DNA of 64,000 nt from assembly GCF_021531655.1 (NCBI RefSeq), contig NZ_JADYUF010000004.1, positions 43,349 to 107,348 of the forward strand, given 5' to 3'. This DNA comes from Leyella stercorea. GTDB lineage: Bacteria; Bacteroidota; Bacteroidia; Bacteroidales; Bacteroidaceae. Shown one piece after another: positions 53,202 through 63,239 of the stretch. The position numbers and the translations under genes are program-made. A model generated the notes under the pieces. The model did no database searches. It had not been told where the DNA came from and was given only the letters and a program-made list of their open reading frames with translations. Each line of letters opens with the position of its first letter. Position 1 is the stretch's first letter.

Positions 53202-54272
53202 TTATTTGATAACGGCGGGATTCATCACCTGAATAGCGTTGCGCATCCACTTGTAAGCTGGAGTGTTTGCAGCCTCACCGTCGAAATGATAGCCTCCGCA
53301 ACCACCCTTAAGATAGCCATTGAGAGGCTGCCAACGTGCAAAACCCTCAAGCGACTTATATGAAGCAGCTCTGCCATCGCGCTTTCTGAATGTATAGCCT
53401 CCAGCCAAGCAGTCCATAGCACTCTCAAGGTTCTCAGTCATGACGTAGCGGTTAGTAATAGTCTCCTCGTCGAGCACAGACTTAAACTTGTTGATACCCT
53501 TATTCAAACGACCGTCGAGTCCCGATTCCGACTCATGATATGCCTGAATTACGAAGTAGCTCAAGTATGGGCCCAACTCGGTGTGCAAGAACTCAGGTTC
53601 ACCATCCACAATAAGAAGTTTCTCCGGATTTGGCGACATCGGGCCAAGTTCCTTAGCCAATTCAAGGATAAATACCTTCATCAAATCTTGGCTGCTTGCC
53701 AACTCGCCACCATAGCCATAGTGAGGCTCGTAGTCGATGTCAAAGCCGTCGTAGTTGTACTTGGCAATTGTGTCGAGGAATGCCTGTGCATACTTGCGTA
53801 CGGCAGCCTCCTTAGACTCCTGATCGCCGTCTTTCCAGCCCCAGAACTCGTGGCGCTTTTCGGTCGACTCATTATACTCAGCAGGAGTAACACCGTCGCC
53901 CACCCATTTTGTGAAGCTACACATCACAATCTTTGTGCCCTTCACCTTCTGTACAAATTCAAGGTCCTTACGCTTACCTTCCGACAGGTTGGTAGCTCCG
54001 TCCCACAATGATACAACGTCCATCGAGTCGGGAATACCCGAGAGCATGTTGGCAGTTGAAGCTGCAGGGTCGCTCCATCCTCCATACCATCCGAAGGTGA
54101 TAGAGTGTTTGGTCTTCTTCCAGTCACGCAGAGCCTTATAATAAGTCTCTGTCTTCGCTATTTCGGTGTTGTTATAGCGTGTCATTTGTTTGGCCTCGGG
54201 TTCAGTCCAGTCGCTGCAAGAGGCGAAAGCCATAGCGAGAGCGGCTGTGAGGCAGTAGAATATCTTTCTCAT
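53202..54272 (-). CDS. glycoside hydrolase family 18 lipoprotein (endo-beta-N-acetylglucosaminidase-like)
   Basis: 356 residues. Lipobox FASCSD (Cys19). The GH18 catalytic signature DGFDIDYE is at 175-182, with Glu182 as acid/base and Asp178 and Asp180 in DxxDxDxE. Earlier SITFGWYGGWSDP and later FVIQAYHES fit the barrel. Relatives (BT_3987, EndoH-like) cut the chitobiose core of N-glycans. Here the DUF1735 part that is fused in BT_3987 is absent, but two separate DUF1735 proteins follow. Chitinase activity is the alternative. Confidence 0.88.
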   Translation of the reverse strand: MRKIFYCLTAALAMAFASCSDWTEPEAKQMTRYNNTEIAKTETYYKALRDWKKTKHSITFGWYGGWSDPAASTANMLSGIPDSMDVVSLWDGATNLSEGKRKDLEFVQKVKGTKIVMCSFTKWVGDGVTPAEYNESTEKRHEFWGWKDGDQESKEAAVRKYAQAFLDTIAKYNYDGFDIDYEPHYGYGGELASSQDLMKVFILELAKELGPMSPNPEKLLIVDGEPEFLHTELGPYLSYFVIQAYHESESGLDGRLNKGINKFKSVLDEETITNRYVMTENLESAMDCLAGGYTFRKRDGRAASYKSLEGFARWQPLNGYLKGGCGGYHFDGEAANTPAYKWMRNAIQVMNPAVIK

Positions 54273-54295
54273 AATTTGATTACGTTGTTAGGTTT

Positions 54296-55819
54296 TTACT
54301 TCTTTTTTGCCCAAAACAAATCGGTAGCCTCATTGTCCGGACCACCCAGCTGCTGTACAGCCTTGTCGTAGTTCTCGCGGTTAAGGTCGCGCTCTGTGTA
54401 CGGGTAACGCAGACGACGCATTCCACGCTGCATATCAGTGATTACTGACTGGTTCATGTTGCTGATAGCTGGTGCAAGTTCCGGATATCCCGTGCGACGA
54501 TATTCAGCCCAAGCCTCCAGTCCAAGTGGGAAGTTGGCAATCCACTTCTGTGTGATGATACGCTCCAGATTCTGCTGGCTGTTGTCTGCATCCCACTTAA
54601 CCTTCACCTTAGTCTGTCGGTTGTAATTGTATTTTGAACCGCGCGGATCGTTTGCATGACCTTCGGGGGTATGCGTGTCGTCAACTATATACGCCTCTAT
54701 TGTCGTAGCATCTACTCCATACTGCTCCATCGACAAACGTATGCCACGCTCGTAAAATTCCTGAGCTGATCCGCCCATGTTCCATCCCTTCAGCGCACCC
54801 TCTGCACGCAGGAAACAAACTTCCGCAGCCAGACACACCGGCATCTTTGTCGATGCAGTAGCATTAATTTGTGAGTAGCCGCTCACCAAAGCCTTGTCAA
54901 ATCCTGCCTCACCGCTACGCATACCAATGTAGCGTGTTGCGTCAAAAGATGACTTGGTGAAGTAAGACTCCATACGCGGATCGTTGTAACCCTGCATATA
55001 GTCGACGATAGATGAGCTTATACGCAAGTCGCCCCAGCTTGCTGAAGCCAGCTGATAAGGGTTGCCCTGAACACCTGGATCCACAAGAGCATTCTGGCTG
55101 TTGTTTTCAATCAGTCCGGCAGGGCTCTCGCATACTTCCTCAGCAGCCTGGCGGTCGTCTGTACGAATAGCAGCGCGCAGAGCAAGCGAGTTTGCAAGAC
55201 GTGCCCACATCGCATAATCTCCTTGATAAATAGGATCAGCGTTACCAAGCGGACGGCTGGCAGGATAAGCCACTGAGTACTGATAGAGTATCGTAGCAGA
55301 CTGACGTAGATCTGCAATAATGTTCTTGTATGTTTCCTCTGGTGTATCGTAGCCAGTGCGGAAAGAGTTATTGGCCACCGAGCTGTACGGAATACCACCA
55401 TAGCAGTCGGCTACACGCATCAGGGCTGAAGCCTTGAGCAGCAAAGCCATAGCATAGTAGTGACCTGCCTTGTTTGTAGTCTTCTCTACGTCAAAGATGT
55501 TCACGAGGTTTTCGTATGTGGTATTGAACGGAATAGCATTCCATCCATCCGACGCATTGTATGTGTCGAAATTCTGTCCGCCCCAACGGTTTGAACATGT
55601 CATGTATCCACCGAGTGCACCCACCATCTGGTCAATCATCTGCGAGTTGTTCTGCTGTACATACATCACCGGTTCAATCATTGCCGGCAGCAGTACTGAC
55701 GGGTCGGCCTTATATATAGCGTATGGGTCGGAGTTGTATTTCTCGAAATTGTCTGTACATGCCGTCAGAGCCGAAGCGCCGAGAACAACAGACAATACCA
55801 CCTTATTTATATGTTTCAT
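54296..55819 (-). CDS. SusD/RagB-like outer-membrane lipoprotein (SusD-like_2 type)
   Basis: 507 residues. Lipobox LTACTD (Cys21). SusD-like_2 features: NFEKYNSDPYAIYKADPSVL at the N-terminus, YYAMALLLKASALMRVADCY and GDYAMWARLANSLALRAAIR as TPR-like helices, and LGLEAWAEYRRTGYP near the end. It forms the lid over the SusC channel and binds the glycan released or captured at the surface. 15 bp after susC, 23 bp before the GH18 gene. Confidence 0.93.
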   Translation of the reverse strand: MKHINKVVLSVVLGASALTACTDNFEKYNSDPYAIYKADPSVLLPAMIEPVMYVQQNNSQMIDQMVGALGGYMTCSNRWGGQNFDTYNASDGWNAIPFNTTYENLVNIFDVEKTTNKAGHYYAMALLLKASALMRVADCYGGIPYSSVANNSFRTGYDTPEETYKNIIADLRQSATILYQYSVAYPASRPLGNADPIYQGDYAMWARLANSLALRAAIRTDDRQAAEEVCESPAGLIENNSQNALVDPGVQGNPYQLASASWGDLRISSSIVDYMQGYNDPRMESYFTKSSFDATRYIGMRSGEAGFDKALVSGYSQINATASTKMPVCLAAEVCFLRAEGALKGWNMGGSAQEFYERGIRLSMEQYGVDATTIEAYIVDDTHTPEGHANDPRGSKYNYNRQTKVKVKWDADNSQQNLERIITQKWIANFPLGLEAWAEYRRTGYPELAPAISNMNQSVITDMQRGMRRLRYPYTERDLNRENYDKAVQQLGGPDNEATDLFWAKKK

Positions 55820-55834
55820 TGTAGTGTTCGTTTT

Positions 55835-58800
55835 TTAGAATTGTAATTTCACGTTGAATCCGAAGTTTCTCGTTGAGGGCTGCATGAAGTAGTCCACACC
55901 CTGATAATATGTGCTGCTTGTGGCTCCTGAGAGTTCGGGGTCGAACGGTGCCTTGCAGTAAATCATCCAAAGGTTGCGTGCCACAAATCCTACAGAAGCG
56001 CGCATCTTGCCACCGAACCAGCGCTTAGGCAGGTCGTACGACAGACTCAGTTCCTGCAAACGTACGTTGGTAGCGCTGTACAGATAGTAGGCTCCATATC
56101 CGCCTTCAGCCGATGAAATGGTCTGATAGTAGTTCTGCGCTGGTACAGTACCATTGTTAATAGCTATACCACCAGCGTCGCGAGCGTCAGCAGTAGCCTG
56201 CGATGCTCCATAGTAGTCGAGAATACCCTGTGTTGCCGAATAGCAAAGTCCGCCTACACGTGCTGTGAGTACGAATCCGAGCGACAATCCGTCATATTTG
56301 ATAGTGTTGCTCCATCCCAAGTTGTACTTAGGTGCCAGACTGCCTGCCTTGCGTGGCTCTGTTTCCATTATTGAGAGGTTGCCGTTCTTGTCAAGGAGTA
56401 TCGCACCGTTGTTGTCGCGTGCCAGTTCGTGCTTGATGTATATATCGCTCATCGAGCCGCCCTCGTACAGTATTACCTGAGGAGCTACCGAGCTTGCGCC
56501 GAGATAGTCCTTCTGTATTTCGGGGATACCCTTGTTGTTGCGGCTGTCGGGCGACAACTGCTTGATACGGTTCTGGTTGATGGTGTATGTCAGGTTCGAC
56601 TGTACGCCCAGCTTGCCCCACTGGTTGTTATATCCAACAGCCAGCTCTATACCCTGGTTCTGGATATTACCAGTCTGCTCAATCTTGCGATTGTAGAGCG
56701 AACTTGAGCTTGATGCAGCATAGATAGTCTGATGATAAGTGTTCGAACGATAGAGAGTGAGGTCGAAGTTTATAGTGTTGTTGAGGAACTTGGCGTTCAA
56801 ACCGAGCTCCCACGACTTAGTGTCCTCAGGCTTCATATTGTCGAGCGGAGCCGTGTTAGGTTTCTGCCACTGGTGGGTCTGGTTGTTGTATGTGTAGCTC
56901 GGGTTAGAGAGGAAGCGACTGAATGCAGATGCCACCTTCGAGTACGAAGCACGCACCTTGAGGAAGTCGATGCCCTTCGGCATCTTCACCATGTTCGAAA
57001 CCACAGCCGACATACCTACCGACGGGTAGAAGAACGATGACTGATTAGAGAATGCCAACTGCGATGCCCAGTCGTTACGTCCTGTCATTGTAAGGTAGAG
57101 CATGCTCTTGTAGCCTAATTCGAGCGAAGCGAAAATCGACTGTGTCTGGTCGTGCCATCCACTCTGTATTGGCTTATACTTGCTCTCATAGTTGATATTG
57201 TTCATTGCAAAGTGGTTGGTGAGCAGGAGGTTGCCGGCACCGCCAGCCGCCTCAAAACGCTGGTCGTTGATAGAAGCACCGATATTGGCAGCTACCGAGT
57301 AGTCGTTGAACAATGTCTTGTTAATGTTGAGCATGATATCGCCGTATACCGACTTGTCGTGCTGAGTCTGATCCTCATATCCACCGTTCGAGTCGCAGAA
57401 TGTAGTGAGGGTCGATGCATACATCTTGTTACGTATGCGATATTCTGAGTTATCCACACGTACACGTCCGGTCACATTCATCCAGTCGAAGATGTTGTAC
57501 TTCACCGATGCGTTGAACATATAGCGTGTCTTGTCTGTAGTGCGGTTCATGCGCTTCTGTATCCAGTACGGGTTCTGCAGCGAATGTGCACCCTCACCGT
57601 ATGGCCAGTATTGTGTATTGTATCCCAGCACCGGATCCCAACGCTCAAAGTTGCGCACTTCGTCAAAATTGTCGCTGCGTGGGAACAGATACAGTGCGGG
57701 CAACGGGTTGTAGTACTTACCCTGCGAAACCATGTTCTGGTCTTTCTGCAGGATATAGCTTGCACCGAAGTCGATTACAAGTTTGTCGTCGAGCAACGAT
57801 GTAGTGTTGCGTGCTGTGAAGTTGTAACGGTCGTACTTGTTGCCTACAATAATACCCTGTGTATTTGTAGTAGAAGCCGAAATGTATGTCTGGTTTTTGC
57901 TGTTGCCGGTAGAAAGTGCTACCGAGTTGATAATGCTCGAACCAGTATTGAAGAATTTGGCAGGATCGAAGTCGCTGTTCACCTCAGCGCCCCAGTTCAT
58001 CAGTCCTGTGCTTGTGCCATATTTGCTCTGTGTCTCTGGCAGCATAGTAGCTTTAGAGAACATAGTGCTGTTTGATACGGTCACAGTAGTGCGGTCTTTG
58101 GCTCCACGCTTGGTGTTGATAATAACAGCACCGTTGGCAGCGTCACTACCATAAAGGGCGGCAGCCGACGGACCCGTAAGCATATTTATTGATTCAATGT
58201 CTTCAGGGTTGATATCGGCCGAACTTTCAGAACCCGTCTGTTGAGCATAAGAACCACCAGTACCGCCAAACGAGTGGTTATACATAGGTATACCATCAAT
58301 TACGTACAACACGTTGTTGTCTTTTTCGATTGACTTAGCACCACGCATAACTACGCGCACACTACCACCGGCACCCGACGCACCGCTGTTAATCTGCACA
58401 CCTGCAACCTTACCAACGAGCGAGTTGGCAAAGTTGGCATCCTTTACGTTGTTGAGTTCGTCGCCCTTGAGCTGTTGCACATTGTACGAAAGGGCTTTCT
58501 GTTCGCGCTTGATACCGAGAGCGGTCACCACAACGTCGCCCAGAAGCTTTGAGTCCTCCTGCAATACTACGTTCATGTTCTCGCCAGCCTTCAGTGTCTG
58601 GTTCTTGTAGCCGATGTACGACACCACGATATGGCGTCCGGCGGTACCCTCAAACGAGAAATTACCGTCCATATCGGTCACTGTTCCTTCGTTGCCCGTA
58701 CCCTCGGTGCGTACACTCACGCCGATAAGAGGCATGCCGTCCTTGTCGAGCACGCGTCCCTGAATGCGCTGTTTCTTGCCGTTTTGCTGTTTTGCTCCAT

Positions 58801-59152
58801 TGGTGCGCTGCTTCTCTGTAGCACCAGCGGGAACGATGATGATTTGGTCGCCCTTTATCTGGTAGCTGAATCCGCTACCACTAAGCACTCTTTGCAGTGC
58901 CTCGTCAACCGTTGCGTTATGCAGGTTGACGTTGATACCTGGCTTTTTGTTCAACTGGGTATGGTTGTACTCTGCAAACATACCTGTCTGTTTCTCGATT
59001 TGCTTGAGAGCTTCCACAATGGTCGTGTTGCTCTTCTTGATTGTGACACGTGCTCGGCTTTGTGCCATTGCTGCTGTCTGCGAAGCCAGCAGCAGCGCCG
59101 AGAAGCACATAGTCCTTAAGACCATGGCCACTGTTCGTTGTCTTTTACTCAT
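55835..59152 (-). CDS. SusC/RagA family TonB-dependent transporter with STN domain
   Basis: 1105 residues. Signal peptide, then an STN domain (about 38-105: SNTTIVEALKQIEKQTGMFA, GSGFSYQIKGDQIIIVP) that passes signals to an anti-sigma factor. A carboxypeptidase-regulatory-like beta domain (131-210), the plug (NSLVGKVAGVQI, LYVIDGIPMYNH) and a large beta barrel ending FGFNVKLQF follow. The STN domain plus upstream FecR and ECF sigma genes show trans-envelope signalling control: glycan import turns on the locus. Confidence 0.95.
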   Translation of the reverse strand: MSKRQRTVAMVLRTMCFSALLLASQTAAMAQSRARVTIKKSNTTIVEALKQIEKQTGMFAEYNHTQLNKKPGINVNLHNATVDEALQRVLSGSGFSYQIKGDQIIIVPAGATEKQRTNGAKQQNGKKQRIQGRVLDKDGMPLIGVSVRTEGTGNEGTVTDMDGNFSFEGTAGRHIVVSYIGYKNQTLKAGENMNVVLQEDSKLLGDVVVTALGIKREQKALSYNVQQLKGDELNNVKDANFANSLVGKVAGVQINSGASGAGGSVRVVMRGAKSIEKDNNVLYVIDGIPMYNHSFGGTGGSYAQQTGSESSADINPEDIESINMLTGPSAAALYGSDAANGAVIINTKRGAKDRTTVTVSNSTMFSKATMLPETQSKYGTSTGLMNWGAEVNSDFDPAKFFNTGSSIINSVALSTGNSKNQTYISASTTNTQGIIVGNKYDRYNFTARNTTSLLDDKLVIDFGASYILQKDQNMVSQGKYYNPLPALYLFPRSDNFDEVRNFERWDPVLGYNTQYWPYGEGAHSLQNPYWIQKRMNRTTDKTRYMFNASVKYNIFDWMNVTGRVRVDNSEYRIRNKMYASTLTTFCDSNGGYEDQTQHDKSVYGDIMLNINKTLFNDYSVAANIGASINDQRFEAAGGAGNLLLTNHFAMNNINYESKYKPIQSGWHDQTQSIFASLELGYKSMLYLTMTGRNDWASQLAFSNQSSFFYPSVGMSAVVSNMVKMPKGIDFLKVRASYSKVASAFSRFLSNPSYTYNNQTHQWQKPNTAPLDNMKPEDTKSWELGLNAKFLNNTINFDLTLYRSNTYHQTIYAASSSSSLYNRKIEQTGNIQNQGIELAVGYNNQWGKLGVQSNLTYTINQNRIKQLSPDSRNNKGIPEIQKDYLGASSVAPQVILYEGGSMSDIYIKHELARDNNGAILLDKNGNLSIMETEPRKAGSLAPKYNLGWSNTIKYDGLSLGFVLTARVGGLCYSATQGILDYYGASQATADARDAGGIAINNGTVPAQNYYQTISSAEGGYGAYYLYSATNVRLQELSLSYDLPKRWFGGKMRASVGFVARNLWMIYCKAPFDPELSGATSSTYYQGVDYFMQPSTRNFGFNVKLQF

Positions 59153-59264
59153 TGTTAGTAATATTAGTTTATATATAGGTTTAATTCTATCGTAAATTTT
59201 TAGGCAGGGGTAAATATAGGGGTGTAAATTAGTCTTTCATTAAATCAGAGTATGTCTCACGACA

Positions 59265-60317
59265 TTACTTGTTGTAGAAGTAGCAGTTGTCGCCATCTAT
59301 TCGATAGGCGTGCTTGCCCGTGACGCGTACTATCACGTCCATAACGTCCTTTATCGGAGCGTTGTCGGGGAAGTGCAGGGTGTATCGGTCGTTGCCGATG
59401 CGGTGCATACTATAGTGGAACGAGTATGGATATTTGCGCTCAAGTATGGAGAATATCTGTGCCAGCGTCTTCTCCTTAAGCACCACTTCGCCGCGTTGCC
59501 ATGCCGTGATGTCGGCTATATTGGGTGTCATAACCTCATACTTGTGGGTGTCGCGATTGTATGCTATCATCTCGCCCGGCTGTAAGATCACACTGCTGTG
59601 CATATCGTTGCAGTCTACCTTGACACTACCTTCTATCAGTGTCGACTCCACATTATGGTCGTCGGGATAAGCCGACACGTTAAACTCGGTGCCGAGTGCG
59701 GTCACCTGCATATCGTTGGTCTTGACTATAAACGGATGCTTCTTGTCGTGAGCCACCTTGAAGCTTGCCTCACCCATCAGGTATACGCTACGTGTGTGGC
59801 CGTCGAAGCGGTTGGGATAGAGCAACGCACTGCATGAGTTGAGCTTCACTACGGTGCCGTCGGGCAACACCATCTGTCGGGTCTGGGCTACGGGGGTGTG
59901 GCTTTGCAGAAGGTCGGAGCCTTGCGTGTCGGCATTGTAAAGCATATAGCCCAACATTCCTATCACAATGACAAACACTACTGCTGCCGACTGCCAGAAC
60001 CGCAACCAGCGCACCGCCTTGATGCGGCGACGGTCGGTGTCGGCAAGCAGACTGACCGTTTCTTTGTTAGGTCGACTGATACCAACATTGACACACAATC
60101 GGGCGTAAGCATCGTCAGTCTGCTTTTGGTTGATATTGGCAGAGGTGAATGCCGTCTCGTCCCAAAGCTGCTCCATTGCAGCATCCTTTTCTTCACGGTG
60201 TTTGTCATCAGCCAACCACTTATGGAAATGGTTGGTGGCAGAGCTGCCAAAGTCGCCGTGGGCGAAGAGGCGCATTATGCTATTTATATATTTATGTGTA
60301 CCGTTTGTCTCTGTCAT
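59265..60317 (-). CDS. FecR-like anti-sigma factor
   Basis: 350 residues from the ATG at 60317 (MTETNGTHKYINSIMRLF); an ATG five codons upstream is also open. Cytoplasmic N-terminal helices with KWLADDKHREEKDAAMEQLW bind the sigma factor, one membrane segment lies near residues 102-122 (AAVVFVIVIGMLGYMLY), then the periplasmic FecR domain (VKLNSCSALLYPNRF, YLMGEASFKVAH, TALGTEFNVSAY) and a DUF4974-type end. It should hold the ECF sigma factor until the SusC STN domain signals. Confidence 0.92.
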   Translation of the reverse strand: MTETNGTHKYINSIMRLFAHGDFGSSATNHFHKWLADDKHREEKDAAMEQLWDETAFTSANINQKQTDDAYARLCVNVGISRPNKETVSLLADTDRRRIKAVRWLRFWQSAAVVFVIVIGMLGYMLYNADTQGSDLLQSHTPVAQTRQMVLPDGTVVKLNSCSALLYPNRFDGHTRSVYLMGEASFKVAHDKKHPFIVKTNDMQVTALGTEFNVSAYPDDHNVESTLIEGSVKVDCNDMHSSVILQPGEMIAYNRDTHKYEVMTPNIADITAWQRGEVVLKEKTLAQIFSILERKYPYSFHYSMHRIGNDRYTLHFPDNAPIKDVMDVIVRVTGKHAYRIDGDNCYFYNK

Positions 60318-60411
60318 ACATATATAACACACATGTAGGACAAGGACTACTTAAGGAAAAAATAAAAAAAATGTGTTTTTCTTGATTTTTTATGTTTTTG
60401 CCGCTGATTGC

Positions 60412-60927
60412 TTATATTCCGGCGAGCAAAACGAAGAGCAGCATAGTCTTCTTAAGCTCTTTCAATGCGAGATATATCTGATGTTCTACGGTGCGCACCG
60501 ACAGCTGCAATTGCTCGGCTATCTCGGCATTGGACAATCCATGCATACGACTCATCTCAAATATCTGACGGCGGCGTTCGGGCATACGGTCGAGCGTAAG
60601 GCGCATCAGCAGCAATGCCTCTTCGTAATACAGCGGATCGTCTGCGCCCAGTTCGGATGGCAGGGTTGCGTCTGCGTTGTCGTCACACTCTACCCCCCCA
60701 ATTTCGTGTATTTTGCGATAGCGGATTACGTTGAGTACATGATTGCGAGTCATCACGAAGACATAGCTGTCCACATTGTCCTCGCTCCACTTCTCTGGCA
60801 TAAGCCACAGCTTAGCGAAGACATTCTGTGCCACATCTTCTGCCTCGTCCTCACGCTTCAATAGCTGCATGGCAAACAGCTTCACACGCGGATAGAGTCT
60901 GCTGAAAAGACGCTCAAAATCATTCAT
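60412..60927 (-). CDS. ECF sigma-70 factor of the utilization locus
   Basis: 171 residues. Sigma region 2 (FSRLYPRVKLFAMQLLKREDEAEDV, AQNVFAKLW) and region 4 (LDRMPERRRQIFEMSRMHG, SNAEIAEQLQLSVRTVEHQI) are clear. Belongs to the Bacteroides-type ECF group paired with FecR. It should drive susC and the downstream genes on glycan signal. Own vegetative promoter at 60957-60987; the anti-sigma gene begins 94 bp after its stop. Confidence 0.94.
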   Translation of the reverse strand: MNDFERLFSRLYPRVKLFAMQLLKREDEAEDVAQNVFAKLWLMPEKWSEDNVDSYVFVMTRNHVLNVIRYRKIHEIGGVECDDNADATLPSELGADDPLYYEEALLLMRLTLDRMPERRRQIFEMSRMHGLSNAEIAEQLQLSVRTVEHQIYLALKELKKTMLLFVLLAGI

Positions 60928-60956
60928 ACGCTTCTGATAATTGTTATTTCGACTCG

Positions 60957-60987
60957 CAAAGTTATAAATAAAAAACGAATAAACAAA
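60957..60987 (-). promoter_or_regulatory. Bacteroidetes promoter of the ECF sigma gene
   Basis: Minus strand TTTG (60987-60984), 19 nt, TAACTTTG (60964-60957), 29 bp before the ATG. A housekeeping-type promoter, so the sigma/anti-sigma pair is made constitutively while susC lacks such a box. Confidence 0.7.
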
Positions 60988-61010
60988 AATCCCCGCACTA
61001 TAGGCACCAA

Positions 61011-61051
61011 AAAAAGGTCTGTCTCCCGATAACAGGAAACAGACCTTTTTT
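61011..61051 (-). terminator. bidirectional-type terminator after pckA
   Basis: AAAAAGGTCTGT (61011-61022) pairs with ACAGACCTTTTT (61039-61050). Runs of T follow on both strands; only pckA ends toward it. Confidence 0.85.
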
Positions 61052-61078
61052 ATTTAGTCTTTATCTTCGTCTGAAAGA

Positions 61079-62680
61079 TTAGAGCTGGGGACCAGCAGCT
61101 ACGAGAGCCTTACCAGCCTCGTTGTTTGTGTACTTAGCGAAGTTCTTGATGAAGCGAGCAGCGAGGTCCTTAGCCTTCTCCTCCCACTGAGAAGCCTCAG
61201 CGTAAGTGTCGCGCGGATCAAGAATCTCAGTAGCTACACCAGGAAGTTCTGTCGGAACCTTGAAGTCGAACATCGGGATCTGCTTTGTAGGAGCCTTGTC
61301 GATGTCGCCGCTCAAGATAGCGTCGATGATACCACGTGTGTCGCGGATAGAGATACGCTTGCCAGTACCGTTCCAACCAGTGTTAACGAGGTAAGCCTTA
61401 GCGTTGTTCTTCTCCATCTTCTTAACGAGCTCCTGAGCGTACTTTGTCGGGTGCAACTCGAGGAAAGCCTGGCCGAAGCAAGCTGAGAAAGTAGGAGTCG
61501 GCTCTGTGATGCCGCGCTCTGTACCTGCCAACTTAGCTGTGAAGCCTGAGAGGAAGTAGTACTGAGTCTGCTCCGGAGTCAGGATAGATACTGGAGGCAG
61601 TACACCGAATGCGTCAGCTGAGAGGAAGATAACCTGCTTAGCAGCTGGTGCAGAAGAACCCGGCTTGATGTTGTTGATGTGGTAGATCGGGTAAGAAACA
61701 CGTGTGTTCTCTGTAACGCTCTTGTCAGCGAAGTCGATCTTGCCATTAGCGTCAACAGTTACGTTCTCGAGAAGAGCGTCGCGACGGATAGCGTTGTAGA
61801 TATCGGGCTCAGACTCCTTGTCGAGGTTGATAACCTTAGCATAGCAGCCACCCTCGAAGTTGAACACGCCGTTGTCGTCCCATCCGTGCTCGTCGTCGCC
61901 GATGAGGAGACGCTTCGGGTCGGTAGAAAGAGTGGTCTTACCTGTACCAGAGAGGCCGAAGAAGATAGCTGTGTTCTCACCGTTCTTGTCGCAGTTAGCA
62001 GAGCAGTGCATAGAAGCCATGCCCTTGAGCGGGAGGAAGTAGTTCATCATTGAGAACATACCCTTCTTCATCTCACCACCGTACCATGTGTTGATGATAA
62101 CCTGCTCCTTAGAAGTTACGTTGAAAGCAACGCAAGTCTCTGAGTGCAGACCGAGCTCCTTGTAGTTCTCTACCTTAGCCTTAGATGCGTTGTAAACAAC
62201 GAAGTCAGGCTCGAAAGACTCAAGCTCCTCAGCTGTAGGACGGATGAACATGTTTGTTACGAAGTGAGCCTGCCAAGCAACCTCAACGATGAAACGAACA
62301 GCCATACGTGTATCCTTGTTAGCTCCGCAGAAACCGTCTACTACATAGAGGTTCTTGTTGCAAAGCTCCTTCTTGGCGATATCCTTAACCGTTGCCCAAA
62401 CCTCTTCAGACATCGGGTGATTGTCATTCTTATATTCCTCTGTTGTCCACCATACAGTGTCCTTAGAGTTCTCGTCCATTACGATGTACTTGTCCTTAGG
62501 TGAACGACCGGTGTAGATACCTGTCATTACATTGACAGCACCGAGTTCAGTCTGCTGACCTACCTCGAAACCTTCGAGACCAGCCTTTGTTTCCTCTTCG
62601 AACAACTTCTCATAAGACGGATTGTGAGCGATTACTGTAGAACCAGTAATTCCGTACTGTGTCAAATCTAACTTTGCCAT
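61079..62680 (-). CDS. pckA: phosphoenolpyruvate carboxykinase (ATP)
   Basis: 533 residues. P-loop [11 protein letters not shown] starts at 242, then [22 protein letters not shown], with the PEPCK metal site around HCSAN and [15 protein letters not shown] (59-67) and the late [14 protein letters not shown] also fit the ATP type. In succinate-forming Bacteroidetes this enzyme fixes CO2 onto PEP to give oxaloacetate and gains ATP, feeding the fumarate/succinate branch. Codon use is strongly biased, as for an abundant enzyme (by eye). Confidence 0.97.
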   Translation of the reverse strand: MAKLDLTQYGITGSTVIAHNPSYEKLFEEETKAGLEGFEVGQQTELGAVNVMTGIYTGRSPKDKYIVMDENSKDTVWWTTEEYKNDNHPMSEEVWATVKDIAKKELCNKNLYVVDGFCGANKDTRMAVRFIVEVAWQAHFVTNMFIRPTAEELESFEPDFVVYNASKAKVENYKELGLHSETCVAFNVTSKEQVIINTWYGGEMKKGMFSMMNYFLPLKGMASMHCSANCDKNGENTAIFFGLSGTGKTTLSTDPKRLLIGDDEHGWDDNGVFNFEGGCYAKVINLDKESEPDIYNAIRRDALLENVTVDANGKIDFADKSVTENTRVSYPIYHINNIKPGSSAPAAKQVIFLSADAFGVLPPVSILTPEQTQYYFLSGFTAKLAGTERGITEPTPTFSACFGQAFLELHPTKYAQELVKKMEKNNAKAYLVNTGWNGTGKRISIRDTRGIIDAILSGDIDKAPTKQIPMFDFKVPTELPGVATEILDPRDTYAEASQWEEKAKDLAARFIKNFAKYTNNEAGKALVAAGPQL

Positions 62681-62846
62681 TTTTGAAAAATATTATTTAG
62701 ATGTGAATATAGAATCAACTTCCATGGCCTGACTCCACTATTGCCTGATCGGGGCCGTTGCTTCTGTGCAGGCGACTTTCATTGTCCTTTATATAAATAG
62801 GTGTAAATCGTTGCGGGGGATTTGGCCGCTCTTATATTTACATCGG

Positions 62847-62877
62847 CAAAGTTATGAAAAAACTATAAGATAACAAT
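62847..62877 (-). promoter_or_regulatory. promoter of pckA
   Basis: Minus strand ATTG (62877-62874), 19 nt, TAACTTTG (62854-62847). The implied mRNA leader is about 160 nt, long enough to hold a regulatory structure, though none was recognised. Confidence 0.6.
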
Positions 62878-63002
62878 ATTTATCGGTGACAAAATTTGCG
62901 CGTGTTCAATATTTTTTTTGTTAAAATTTCGCAAAACCGAACATGTACTCATATATTGCCATTTGCAGTTTACAATTTGGTAATTTATTGGGCATCATCA
63001 GG

Positions 63003-63105
63003 AGGCTATGGCATCCTCGCCGTAGCCTGTACTGTTGGTATATACGTTCTTATTGTTATTTTTTCACACCATTGTTTGCTCAGGTTATGACGGGGACGCC
63101 ATAAC
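63003..63105. repeat. two related hairpins in the pckA-upp gap
   Basis: AGGCTATGGC / GCCGTAGCCT (63003-63028) and GTTATGACG / CGCCATAAC (63084-63105) have the same layout, a TATGGC-type arm with a short C/G loop. The stretch 62878-63179 has no supported gene; the small frame at 62896-63090 spans these hairpins. Confidence 0.5.
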
Positions 63106-63179
63106 TTCCTACAGTTAGAGCCACTATTTGTTAAAGAAATAGAAATGTAATATGCTGTGTGCGGTCAGCAAAGACTATA

Positions 63180-63213
63180 TTTGCGGAGATACAGGATTTT
63201 ATTAGTACTTTTG
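63180..63213 (+). promoter_or_regulatory. promoter of upp
   Basis: TTTG at 63180-63183, 22 nt, TACTTTTG at 63206-63213; 26 bp before the ATG at 63240. Confidence 0.6.
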
Positions 63214-63239
63214 TAAGAATTTAAAAACAAACGAACTAT

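Noticed and set aside
59153..59264. vegetative promoter for susC
   Set aside because: No TAnnTTTG box at a suitable place was found; an ECF-type promoter is expected, but its consensus for this sigma factor is not known to me.
62681..62846. riboswitch in the pckA leader
   Set aside because: The leader is long, but no known riboswitch core was recognised by eye.
62896..63090. 64-codon plus-strand frame in the pckA-upp gap
   Set aside because: Spans a hairpin, has no promoter or clear start signal; the hydrophobic stretch arises from A/T-rich sequence.
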